Source of the DNA: Protopterus annectens
Taxonomy: Eukaryota; Chordata; Ceratodontiformes; Protopteridae
Direction: 5' to 3'
Assembly (NCBI RefSeq): GCF_019279795.1
Contig: NC_056733.1
Span: 1,418,533,156 to 1,418,597,155 of the forward strand
Length of the DNA: 64,000 nt
This document shows, one piece after another, positions 53,738 through 64,000 of this stretch. Every line of letters begins with the position of its first letter. Position 1 is the first letter of the stretch. The position numbers were made by a program, and so were the translations under genes. A model generated the notes under the pieces. That model searched no databases. It was not told where the DNA came from and saw only the letters and a list, made by a program, of their open reading frames with translations.

Positions 53738-56700
53738 TTGTGCCCTTTCATCCCTGTGGATCAAGATGGACCGCATGTTATGTTGCTTGTCAAAAATATA
53801 CCATACCCATTTTTAATTGGCACTGGAGCAACCAAATCTATGTTAGCTGGCGAAGCAGCAATAAATGTCCCCCTCTCCAACAACACAACTAGAGGGGTAG
53901 GTGTCTCCGGTATTCCTGTTGAATATTCTGAAACCGTCCCAGTAACTTTGGGACCTTTACAGGACAATCATGCCTTTTTAGTAGGACCCTCAGCACCTTT
54001 AAATTTATTGGGGAGAGATTTGCTCTGTAAGATGGGAGCAACCATCTTCTGCACAGCTGATGGAGTATATTTACAAGTACCTTCAGATAAACAAAATAGT
54101 ATCTTGGCTACTTTAGACGAAACTGTCACTCTGCAAACAATATGTATGCAGTCTGACCTCAATAGAAATAAGCATTTAAATTCTTTACCCTCTCATCTAT
54201 AGACCACTCATGATAATGATGTTGGGTTTCTGACTTCAGCCACTCCTGTAAAAATAACCATAAAACCTGGAGCAAAGTTACCTCGGGTGCCACAGTACTC
54301 TTTGACGGCTGAGGCTACATCTGGTATTGCCCCTGTCATTTCTGCTTTGGTACAGCAAGGAATCATAGTACCCATGTAATACTCCAATACTACCAGTAAG
54401 GAAACCTGGTAAACAAGCTTATAGATTTGTGCAAGACTTGCAAGAAGTCAATAAAGCTGTTTTGCCTGTTTTTCCAATCGCACCAAACTCAGCTATGATT
54501 TTAAGCTGTATCACACCTACAACACATTGTTTTACGGTTATAGATATCTCATCAGCTTTCTTCTGTATTCCAGTACAATCTGATAGTCAGTATTTGTTTG
54601 CATTTACTTATAAGGAACAACAGTATACATGGACCCGACTACCCCAAGGATATGTATAATCTCCAACCCTATTCTCTAGAGAGATGCAGAGACAACTACA
54701 GGATTACCGCCATGTTCAGTTTTGGTCCAATATGTAGATGATATTCTTATAGCTTCACAAGATACTAAGTCTTGTATAGAGGATTCTCTTCTAGTTTTAA
54801 AGTTTTTAGCTGAACGAGGCTTTAAGGTAAATAAGTCTAAACTACAGTTCTGTCAAGAAAAGGTACAATACCTGGGACATATCAGTTCTATGAGTTTGTG
54901 TCAAATACTTCCCAGTAGGATCACCTCCATTCAGACTGCCTCCCACCCTGTAACTCAGAGGCAACTCAGGGTTTCCTTAGCCTGGCAGGTTATTGTAGAC
55001 AGTGGATGCCTAATTTTTCAGAAATTTCGGCCCCTCTGTTACAGCTTCTAAAAAATGAAGTCACAGATCCTCTGCCTTGGTCCCCTGAACATGAAAATGC
55101 TTTTCAGGCTATTAAAACAGCACTGATAAAACCCATCTGCCCTGGTGCTCCTCGATTATTCTAAACCATTTGTTTTCTTCTGTTGTGAAAGGAACAAGAC
55201 TGCCCTGGGTTTGCTAGCGCACGCTGGGCTATCGACCTATAGCATGTTACAGCACTCAGACCCTGTTGCTTCTGGCTATCCACCCTGTTTACGAGCGGTG
55301 GCAGCTGCTGCTGTTTTGATCGATATGGCAGCATCATTGACTTTAGGACATGATACTATACTAACAGTTCCTCACGCGGTGCAAGCGTTACTCTTAAAAA
55401 CAAAAACACAGTATCTTTCTAATGCTCACCTCACTAAATATGAGTTAAGTTTATTAAGTAATCCTGCTGTGCAAGTTGCACGTTGCCCACCACTAAACCC
55501 TGCTTCACTGATTCCAACTAGTGACAAGGTCGAACCACATGACTGTGTGCTTGTAGTTAACACTGTTCTTTCTCCCAGGTTAGATTTGCGATATGTTCCT
55601 TTGCTTAATCCTAATTTAGTTCTTTCTGTGGATGGATCCTGTTTACGAAATAATTATAGTGAACTCCAGGGCTGCATGGTCAGTCTGCTCGCCATCTGAG
55701 GTTTTACAAACTGGACAATTATCACCTGGCACTTCCGCACAAGCCGCGGAATTAGCGGCACTTTCGCATGCATGTAAAATCGCCAAAGACAGATCTGTTA
55801 CTATCTATACTGATTCACGTTATGTCCATGGTTTTGTTCATGATTTTGGTACCTTATGGAAGGAAAGGGGGTTTTTGGCATCCTCTGGGGCACCTATTAA
55901 AAATTACCTGTATATTGGTTACCTATTACAGGATTTGTTATTACCTTCTGAAGTTGCTGTTAAGTGTGCAGCTCACCAGTCCAACAACTCCCTAGTAGCT
56001 AAGGGAAATAATTTGGCTGACTGGGCTGCCAGACAGGCTGCTCTTTCACATACTGTTCAGGGACAATTTCTGCAGCCTATCTTACAAATGGTTACTTTTG
56101 ACACTACTGTTTTAAAAACTTTACAAAATGAAGCATCGGAATCAGAAAGAAAAGCATGGCTGGCTCAAAGCTGTTTCAAACACTCTGATTCAATTTGGCA
56201 GCATCCTGATGGCAGATTAATTTGTCCTATATCTATGTTAAATTCTGATAAAAGCATATCATTTGCCAGCTCACGTAGGGGTGCAAGCATTAATCAAACA
56301 AATCCAAAAGGATTGGTTCGCCCCAGGACTTTCTGCTTCTGTGCAACATTTTTTGAGCACGTGCTCCATTTGTTTACAGCATAACATTTCGAAAGGCACT
56401 ATGGCTCCTGCTCAACCAGTGCCAAAACCAATGGGAGCATTTTGTGCCTTACAGTAGGACTTTACTGAACTACCACCTTGCACTAGTTTTAAATATGTTT
56501 TGACTGTTGTTATTTTTTGGGGTGGTTAGAAGCCTACCCATGTGCTAAACATGACACTATTTCAGTTGCAAAAAAACTGTGTTATGAATTGATACCTCGT
56601 TTTGGTGTTCCCTGTCAAATATACTCTGACCGTGGAATGCATTTTACTGCTCAGTTAGTTGAATCATTGTGTACAATGTTAGGCATCACTTTGAAATTTC

Positions 56701-57316
56701 ATTGCCCGTATAGACCACAGGCATCAGGTATTACTGAACGAATGAATCAGACCTTGAAAACTAGACTTGCTAAAGTCACTTCAGAAACAGGCCTAACTTG
56801 GGTGCAGGCCTTACACTAGCCTTACTTTCTATGTGAGCACAACCACATCCTACCAAGGATCTTTCTCCTCATGAAATTTTCATGGGTCGCTCTCTGCGTA
56901 TACCCACGACACCACCACCACCCCTTTCTGAATATGATGCATTTGATAATGATATTCTCTTGTACTGCAAATCTCTTGTTTCCTTCCTACAGTTTCACCA
57001 TCGACAAGTAGCAGCTGCTCAGCATCTTCCAGATCCTTTCCTGTCATCTGCCCTACAACCAGGCGATTGGGTTTACGTTACGTCCTTCTCTAGAAAAACA
57101 GCGCTCCAGACGCGCTGGAAGGGGCCCTTCCTGGTTCTTCTGACAACGTCATCTGCTGTGCAACTGCAAGGATCTCCTACCTGGATCCACATTTCACACG
57201 TCAAAAAAGTTGTGCCATCCAAAGACCAACAGCCTTTACCTTTTTCAACTCCAGATTCTCCTCCCATTGTTACTCGTACTCGAAGTAGAACTGTTCCAGT
57301 ACCTGACGATGCCTAA
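53738..57316 (+). pseudogene. ERV-2 pro-pol: protease, RT, RNase H, integrase
   Basis: Protease at 53,738-54,110: the active-site triad region reads FLIGTGATKS, with Gly in place of the catalytic Asp, then LLGRDLL. RT at 54,230-55,060: FVQDLQEVNKAV, FTVIDISSAFFCIPV, WTRLPQGYV (stop follows) and VQYVDDILIAS, the YVDD active site. The thumb/connection region continues to 55,600. RNase H at 55,625-56,050: ELAALSHACKIAK, TIYTDSRYVHGF and KGNNLADWAARQA. Integrase at 56,250-57,316: HVGVQAL...CSICLQH zinc domain, core Asp near 56,460, YSDRGMHFT and GITERMNQTLK, then an SH3-like tail that overlaps the env start. At least eight stops or shifts. Confidence 0.9.
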
Positions 57317-58679
57317 CATCTACTCGTTTGGGAAACTTCAAACTCCTGGGATCTCGCAAGCGCAACAACCATTTCCACAAAAATATTGGACAGCCATTCT
57401 ACTTGTCATTCTTGTTGTACTGTTATTCTTAATGTGGCCATTTCTATTTCCTGCTCCGGTGACGCATCACACCACGCATCACACCAAACGAACTACTTGG
57501 CATCCACCTTTCAACACCTACCAAGCCATCAAATATGCTTACGCTTCTACATGCAACGTTTCTAACTGCTGTGTCTGCACTGCTATTCCCTCCGTACATG
57601 TGGGATTGTCACTGACTGTGTCTCCACTAAGCATCATTGATACATGGACTAGCTTACTCAACAGCACCACTAATATTACATCCAGCAAATCTAGTGCATT
57701 ACAACTTTCTCTCCGTCGCAATGGCACTCTGTGTTTTCGACGAAATTACTCAAGTTGACATCATTGGACTTGAAAAATGGGACAAAGTGTCTGCAACATG
57801 ACAATCGAATACCAGTGCAACTACACAGAAGGAAACCGTACAGCCTTGGGCTGTCGAGTCTCATTTGATGCCATTCAGCTGACACTAAGAAATGCCTCAT
57901 TAAATGGTTCTCACAATATCATACTTCTGGCCATATTCCATAGCATGACCACGGGCAGTAACCATTCCTCAAACGTTACCACCCTGGTGCAGGACTGTTA
58001 TTTTATATGCGGAAGAAAGGCCTATAAATGGCTACTAGAAAACTGGTCTGGTAGCTGTTTCTTAGGTCATTTAGTCCCAGCCATCCATGTATCTGCTTTG
58101 CCTCAGGGAAGAATTCAGAATGTTCGAGAGGTCAAAAAGCCTGCCAATCCGGTAGGCCAAGTTGACGCTTCATGGATTTATCATCATGACTTAGCTCATG
58201 CTGGCACCAAATGACTATCTCATATGGACTTGGGTGATGATGCCATATCGTGGGCTGGTATAATTCCAGCATACGGAGCAGTAAAATCAATTTGGGAACT
58301 GAGAAAGCTGTCCAAGCTGCTTGAAATACTAAGTAATGCCACATTCTCTGCTTTGGAACTAGTGACTGATGAACTGACTGCTATGAGAGTTGCAGTTATC
58401 AGAAACCGTATGGCTCTCGACTTCACCCTAGCGGCGAAAGGTGGAACTTGCACTTTAATCCAGGAGGAGTGCTGTATGATTATTCCTGACAATCAGCACG
58501 AAATTGAAAGTCATCCTGAACTCATACAGAGAGTCTCAGAACTCTCTAAGGCCAAGGAGGCCGATAACTCAACATGGGCATGGTTAGCCAACCTGTTCTC
58601 AGGTTGGGGAGGTGGACTATTGAAGTTAATTTTATTAATCGCAGTATTAGCTATTATTGCTTTCTTGTTGTGTTTTTAA
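57309..58679 (+). pseudogene. ERV-2 env (surface and transmembrane subunits)
   Basis: ATG at 57,309 overlaps the end of pol. A hydrophobic segment (LLVILVVLLFLMWPFLF) at residues about 32-50 acts as a late signal or membrane segment. A Cys-rich stretch with NCCVC and many N-glycosylation sites (NXS/T) follows. The frame is lost at the TGA at 57,756-57,758 and resumes at 57,777 to 58,214 (CYFICGRKAYKWLLENW block). The transmembrane subunit at 58,224-58,679 has a Leu-rich helix, the ALDF...KGG segment, an intact CX6CC motif (CTLIQEECC), and a membrane anchor (LILLIAVLAIIAFLLCF) at the very end with almost no cytoplasmic tail. No basic cleavage site is seen. Not expressible as one protein. Confidence 0.87.
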
Positions 58680-58867
58680 TCAAAGCATTGATTTTAAAAT
58701 TAATATCTTTTAAGACTACTAAAAAGGTGCCAAAGTTTTATATGCCTACAGCTATAAATAGAGATGATAAAACAAAAATGTGTGACAATGTTGAAGGAAC
58801 CAGCCACATGGTCATGTTAGACGTAGGGCAAATGTATGATAGGCTAAATGGTGATGCTTACACAGCA

Positions 58868-58880
58868 TCAAATGGGGGAT
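58868..58880 (+). promoter_or_regulatory. ERV-2 polypurine tract
   Basis: AAATGGGGGA followed by T directly before the 3' LTR TGTAG. Short and interrupted by T, but placed where plus-strand DNA synthesis is primed. Confidence 0.65.
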
Positions 58881-59302
58881 TGTAGAATATGAACGGCCAA
58901 AGCATGTGTTTAAAGAAATTGAGTATGTGACAATCTGCATGAATTAAGATGGACTTTGTATGGAAAAGTACTGAAAAACAAGAGCCTGCTTGAAAGCAGG
59001 AAATGTGCCTTATATGGAAGTGCATCCGATTTTCTTTTTCTGCCTGGAGATGTAGTAATGTGAACTGCTTTAAGCCTATGGGTAAACCACTGATTGGTTA
59101 ATTGTCTTTTGTATTAATCTAACTGGTCCAGTTTATATTTTTGTACTGTTAGTAGTATTACCAGTATATAAGCTTATGCATTCCTTTGTTCTGGGAGTCT
59201 CCCTGGTACTTTCCATGAGGCTCCCACACATGTGTAATAAATACCACTGAAAGAGGGGAAGAATTGTCTTGTCTTCATTTAAGATAAAAAGCTAACGCAA
59301 CA
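58881..59302 (+). repeat. ERV-2 3' LTR
   Basis: 422 bp, pair of 51,097-51,548. It lacks a 30-bp block found in the 5' copy after GACTTTGTA. PolyA signal AATAAA at 59,236-59,241. Confidence 0.93.
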
Positions 59303-59995
59303 TCATCAAACATAAAAATGCTGGTAAATAATGTGGGAAGAGTTAGCCAAGGAATTGTTACGGCTAGGCTTGTATAGGCCCTAGGGCTGACAGCCTAGTA
59401 CCAACCTATGAACCTATAAAGTTCTCTCTGCCTGCTCCAATGCCAGAACCTGGAATTCACTTCCAAGCCACTTAACCTCCACCACCTCTACTTCACAATT
59501 TAAAAAAACTTCTCAAAACCCACTACATTAATAACTGGCATTGCTCATGTTACTCTCCAGGCTAAGCCATACCACTGCACTGTTGCTAGGATTCTGCTAT
59601 GGATCAAAAGGTTGCTCCCCAAGTCCCACTTGTAAAAATATTTACATGGGTATTAGCTTACTACCAGAAATTTAGACATTGTTAATCTCTGATATCTATA
59701 CTCAAATATTTTCTTAACACGTATGGCTCTGTTTACTTCTTAGGTACTATTTCTGTCTCCTTGGAACTGTAGTAGTGTTTGGAGCTTTTCTCCCTAGGCC
59801 CATCTATGCTCAATTGTAACGCATTTTTAATGTATTTTTAACATGTATTGTACTATGTTTCCTTACATAACACTATTTTATCTCCTTTAACTGTATTAAT
59901 GTTTGGAGCTTTTCTCCCCGGGCCTCAGCTGAAATTGGACCTGTGTCCAGTCGGACTTTCCCGGTAAACAAATGTACAATAAAATAAAATAACAT
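59303..59995 (+). pseudogene. L2/Rex1-like LINE, right part and 3' UTR
   Basis: After the ERV the LINE resumes. ORF2's end is read around 59,420-59,530 (ARTWNSLPSHL, then QFKKLLKTHYINN), the usual last conserved block. The 3' UTR contains a tandem duplication about 123 bp apart (TTTGGAGCTTTTCTCC at 59,779 and 59,902). It ends in GGACTTTCCCGGTAAACAAATGTACAATAAAATAAAATAA, split here by groups, i.e. an (ATAAA)n-type tail at 59,975-59,993. A SINE-like tail sits inside at 59,325-59,420. Confidence 0.75.
59325..59420 (+). mobile_element. CR1/SINE tail fragment inside the LINE
   Basis: GGCTAGGCTTGTATAGGCCC through GCCTAGTACCAACCTATGAA is almost identical to 13,625-13,675 and similar to the CR1-A 3' end. 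The preceding GTAAATAATGTGGGAAGA matches 13,588-13,606, so it belongs with the SINE-type copy more than with CR1-A. Its head is missing. Confidence 0.7.
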
Positions 59996-60464
59996 TTTTG
60001 GTTGTGTTTTAATTTCACTGCACATACTGGTTGTCTGACAGAGCATTGGTAGTTAATACAACAATCCATGTTATAAAATGACTTCTAGAATACATAAAGT
60101 TTTAGAAATCTTATTGCATCATCAAATAATAGGTCTCAAAAATATGTAGCAGAGGATTATATATAACTGAGTTCTACGCCACTGGCAAAAGCTTTGCAGA
60201 TGTGTGTCAAAAAGCATATGGCTGTAGTTGGAAAAGATCCTTGAAAAGCTACAGAGTTTATGCAACAATATACTGTGACATGCAGTTAAGCCACTAAAAA
60301 CAATATAAACAACTGTGAAGGTACATGTAGGAGGCTATTAGTGACAATTTATGGGACTCTGAAATTCAGTGATGTTAAAGCTGTCAATGAAAGGACACAG
60401 TATCAGCAAAAAGAAGACTGTTGAAAAAATGTCAGACAGCTGACAAAAAAATACTACATACCAA
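59996..60464. other. Host intron, unassigned
   Basis: No coding potential or recognised repeat. Confidence 0.5.
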
Positions 60465-60472
60465 ACATTTTA

Positions 60473-61524
60473 GGTACTTTTCCGTTATCGGGGTAACATT
60501 TGCAATGAGAAGTATGTAGTATAAACAGGTATTCTCATACGTCTGAGTTTCTTAACTGAAGTTAAGTTTTCCGACATTTCGGCCATTTATTTTACATTTG
60601 GTGGAGGGGGCATTTCATATTCCTTTTATAACACATTTTGCAAACAGGAGGTTGAAAACTACGGTGCTACCACTGTCACAGCACTCTGAACACAAACGCT
60701 GTTGAACAGGCTGCAGCTGCAATATCTCTGTCCTGAATTTTGCCTCAAGGTTTTAGTTCTTTTATTGATAATATTGTGTTTTTTTATGGCAAACCTTTGT
60801 CAAGTGATGAAAGATTGAAATCACCGAAATACTGACAGACGTTTCAGGGGCCAGAATTCAAAACATTCTGAGAAGTCATGCATGTCTACAAATTAATTCA
60901 TAGGGATGACGGTACAGAAATGTAATACATAAAATAACCGTCAGGACATTACAAGGTTTATACCTCTTGCATAAGTGTCATTTACTGTGTTTTCATCCAT
61001 ACGTTCTGGGATACCTATTTAATAAAAGCCGGGCTTCAGTTCTAAACATTTACATAGCTGTCTGCTATGTTGCTTTTACTGTGCAGGCGGTTCTCATGCG
61101 ATGTCAATTTCTTTTGTTACCTATCTATTACATTATGACATATAATGTTTAAGTCAAAAACATTGCCATTACTTCATAAAAAGGTATTAACTTTGTGACA
61201 GCGGCCCTTCGAAAGCAGGAGCTGCCGCTTTAAAAAGAAGGAATGCTTCAAACACAACAGCTGTTTCAAGACTCAGAATGGAAAGCGCTTCAGGGCTAAC
61301 AGCTCTGCAAGTATTCTGAGAAGCAGCCGCCAGAGAAATCACAACGTTATGACTAACAAACCAAACACGACGTAAAATTCTGAGCATTGCAGGATAATCT
61401 GTACAGTTTTGAAGGAGAATTTTTTTTCACACCAGCTGTCACTAGCTACTCCAGCACCCATGCGATGATTTCAACCACTGCCTGCTGCATTACAAATGTA
61501 TTTCCCCGATAATGGAAAAGTACC
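60473..61524. mobile_element. 1,052-bp non-autonomous DNA transposon, 8-bp target duplication
   Basis: Terminal inverted repeats of about 35 bp: GGTACTTTTCCGTTATCGGG inward from the left, GGTACTTTTCCATTATCGGG inward from the right, continuing through ACATTTGCAATG/ACATTTGTAATG. Flanked by ACATTTTA on both sides (60,465-60,472 and 61,525-61,532). No transposase is encoded. The 8-bp duplication suggests hAT, P or Zisupton-type mobilisation, though GGTAC termini are not those of a typical hAT (CAG...). Confidence 0.85.
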
Positions 61525-61532
61525 ACATTTTA

Positions 61533-62010
61533 AATAAGACATTCTTCAGCAAAACATACACATTAGTTACACAAGTTTACTCACCATGAAAGCAGGTATT
61601 CCAATAATGGGAATTATTATTAGCAAGAAGCATCTATTCCCTGGTCTGCTCTTATCCAGCAAATGGACATCTCTAAGGACATGTGAAAGCACACTTGTGC
61701 TGTGACCAGTCCAGGTAAAAAAAAAAAAACAAAAAAAAAATACAAATGCACCATACACCTCATTCCGGAGCCCCAGCAAAGTAATAAACAGAGAGAGCCA
61801 ACATTTGGTTTTGCAGAAAGCTAAGTGATCCATGAAAGGTTAAATAAAATTTATGTTAACAAACACAAACAGTAAAAAATAAGTTTTTTTTTTTTTGATA
61901 CTATCAGGCTAATGTTTGTCCAAGCATAAAACTAAGGAAGGTAATAAGGAAATGTGTGAATTTCTAAAGTATAATCTAACATATAAGTAATACAAAGTAT
62001 GTAAGAGGTA
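61533..62010. other. Host intron, unassigned
   Basis: Two A/T homopolymer runs (61,716-61,740 and 61,885-61,897) and otherwise anonymous sequence up to the CR1-B junction. Confidence 0.5.
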
Positions 62011-64000
62011 CTGATGCTTTTCAGTTTATAGCATCCTACAGACCACCCTCTCAAAGTCAAGAATCCCACTCGGCTTTCCTGAAAACATTGGAGAACATGA
62101 AGATCTCTCCGAACACCATTATATTGCGTGACTTCAACTACCCAAACATAGACTGGGAGCACTACTCAAGCCCCAGCACCTTAGCCCAAAGGTTCCTGGA
62201 AATTATAAACTCAAATGCTATGGAACAAGTAGTCACCACTCCCACAAGAGGGGATAACATACTAGACCTGATCATTACCAACATGGGGACTCTATGCTCC
62301 ATACCAGAAGTATATCCTTCATTGGTAAGATCAGACCATAAATTAATTTCACTGGATATCCACATCCCGACCCCACCCCCAGCCCAGAAAACCACAGTGA
62401 AAAACTTCTCAAAAGCAAACTTCTCACTTCTCAAATCCAAAGTGAAATCTTTCAAGGCCCCAGGGCCAGTGGAAACTACGGCCCAAACTGCAGAATCCTA
62501 TATAAACTCATTCTACGGACATCTCCAGGAATGCATGGATCAAGCTATCCCAAACAAATCCAAGACCCAATCATCCAAAGGCAGGCGTCCAGTCTGGTGG
62601 ACCCCAGCCATAAATAGACTGTACAACAGAAGGAGGAAGATACTACATGCTAGAGTAAAATCCCTAATAGGGAAGGCATCTCTGATCAGTACTAGCAAAA
62701 AATTATGATCCCTCATAAAATCCTCCAAGGCCAGCTTTGAGAGAAAAATTGCACAGGACACTAAAGACAATCATAAGGCTTTTTTCAGTTATGTTAGGAA
62801 CCTGGGATGCAACTCCCAGACTTGTTCTGAATTGATTCTAAACGACAAAAAATACACTGAACCCACAGACATCGCCAATATCCTGGCAGACAGGTTCAGT
62901 GCAAACTTCTCCACCCCCTCCCCCCCAAAACAGCAAGTGTCTATCCCGGCAGGGGGCTGCCTCCCAAACATCTCTGATGCTCAGGTGAAGGCTGCCCTCT
63001 CCAAAGCAAAAAACACTGCTTCCATGGGACCAGATGGCATCCCGGGTTGCGTCCTGCATGAACTCCAAGAAGAACTAATCCCTCAAATAAAACAGCTGTA
63101 CAATCTCAGCCTCACTACAGGATATGTGCCCACAGAATGGCGTACAGCAACAGTGGTCCCACTTCCACAAAGGTGGAGCCTCCACGGACCCTGGAAACTA
63201 TCGTCCCAATAGCCTGACTAGCTTAGTCTGCAAGGCTATGGAGAGGATCATCATGGACTAGATCCTACCCAATTCGGCTTCATCAAGGGCAGATCCTGCC
63301 TTTTGAACCTGGTTGACTTCTTTGAAACAGTCACCAAAGCCATTGATGAAGGGAAGATAGTCCACACAGCCTATCTAGACCTAGCAAAGGCATTTGACAC
63401 AATACCCCATGCGGGCATCATAGATAAGCTATCCAGCTTAAATATAAACCCCTATGTCACAAGATGGGTCGCAAACTGGCTCAAAGACAGAACCCACAGA
63501 GTGAGAGTTGCTGGAGCCATGTCAGACTCGAAACCAGTCACAAGTGGTGTCCCACAAGGTTCTGTCCTGGGACCGCTTTTGTTCGGTATATACTTTTCCG
63601 AGGTACAGGCCAACGTGGGAGGACTATGGCTTACCAAGTTCGCAGATGACTGCAAACTGGGCGCCATAATCGACTCTCCAGCTGACACAAACATCCTTCA
63701 AAAAGGTCTCACAGAGACGGATAACTGGTGCCAGAGCCATGGTCTAAAGCTAAATGCCAAAAAGTGTATAGTCATACCCTTTGGCAAAAACAATGTGCCC
63801 ACAAACTACCACATAGGCGGTAAACCATTAAGTACAGAGAAAGTAATTAGGGATCTGGGGACCCAAGTTGATACAATCTCTCCTTTGACAACCACATTGC
63901 CAAAGTGGTTAGAAAGACTTTCTACATGGCCCACCTCATCATGAAAGGATTCACATCTAGATCAAGAGAGGTAATCGTGCCCCTTTATTCATCCCTCATC
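62011..64000 (+). pseudogene. CR1 LINE ORF2, 5'-truncated, running off the window (copy CR1-B)
   Basis: Begins in the endonuclease at FQFIA-YRPPSQ (equivalent to CR1-A 26,090) with host sequence before it, i.e. the usual truncated LINE insertion. It then runs VITNMGTL, LVRSDHKLIS, GPDGIPGCVLHEL, HTAYLDLAKAFDTIPH, SGVPQGSVLGPLLF and FADDCKLG (about 63,640). Breaks: a stop at 62,706, a shift near 63,170, a 40-bp deletion at 63,257 (sequence between ATCATGGAC and TGGATCCTACCC of CR1-A is missing) and a shift near 63,870. Clearly the same family as CR1-A, with the RT core well kept. Confidence 0.92.

Larger units (their letters stand above)
51097..59302 (+). mobile_element. Endogenous retrovirus ERV-2 (class I, tRNA-His primer), full length but defective
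   Basis: Complete proviral layout: 5' LTR, primer-binding site, gag, pro, pol, env, purine tract, 3' LTR. The 4-bp target duplication TCAT (51,093-51,096 and 59,303-59,306) lies within the L2-like LINE. Hand alignment of the LTRs gives about 12 substitutions in roughly 420 shared bases, plus one 30-bp and one 2-bp gap, so the insertion is not recent but far younger than ERV-1. All genes carry stops or shifts. Confidence 0.93.

Noticed and set aside
61187-61387. 66-codon minus frame inside the 1-kb transposon as a transposase remnant
   Set aside because: No DDE, zinc or other transposase motif; too short and uncharacteristic.

Overview
This window is intronic, transposon-saturated DNA from a vertebrate with a very large genome. 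The only host coding sequence I can support is one exon of the kinesin-II motor gene KIF3A, on the minus strand at 48,453-48,609, with good splice signals on both sides. Almost everything else is mobile-element debris: several tyrosine-recombinase (DIRS-like) retrotransposons of at least two families, CR1-type LINEs, an L2/Rex1-like LINE, a Penelope-like element (PLE), two class I endogenous retroviruses (ERVs), a Tc1 transposon, short DNA transposons and SINEs. Many DIRS elements together with CR1, PLE, Tc1 and ERVs best fits a salamander, caecilian or lungfish. That is an inference; no species marker was found.

Layout. 1-3,500: minus-strand CR1 (ORF1 plus a long tandem-repeat 5' UTR). 3,588-4,468: decayed Tc1. 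4,930-8,850: decayed ERV-1 (pol, env) between direct repeats. 9,470-11,120: degenerate DIRS. 11,120-15,797: a three-copy unnamed repeat, a tRNA-headed SINE with a CR1-like tail, and a CR1 3' fragment. 15,798-21,361: near-complete DIRS copy A1 (minus) with terminal inverted repeats and an internal complementary region. 21,500-22,881: gag remnant of another DIRS. 23,300-28,720: near full-length CR1 (plus). 28,727-35,027: a PLE with an inverted, 5'-truncated copy upstream, the latter carrying a small DNA transposon. 35,500-38,090: DIRS fragments. 39,084-47,912: a DIRS of a second family (B) whose interior holds a CR1 fragment and DIRS copy A2, which itself carries two SINEs. 47,913-49,690: host intron and the KIF3A exon. 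49,690-60,000: an L2/Rex1-like LINE split by an 8.2-kb ERV with paired LTRs. 60,473-61,524: non-autonomous DNA transposon with an 8-bp target duplication. 62,011-64,000: 5'-truncated CR1 running off the edge.

No element looks active: every protein-coding one has stops, frameshifts or lost catalytic residues. The structural signatures are well preserved, including circle-junction complements in three DIRS copies, LTR pair plus primer-binding site, target duplications, and LINE-like tails on SINEs. These give a readable order of insertion. The points most worth following up are the two composite SINE families, the repeated-monomer 5' UTR of the CR1 family, and two DNA transposons with 8-bp target duplications.
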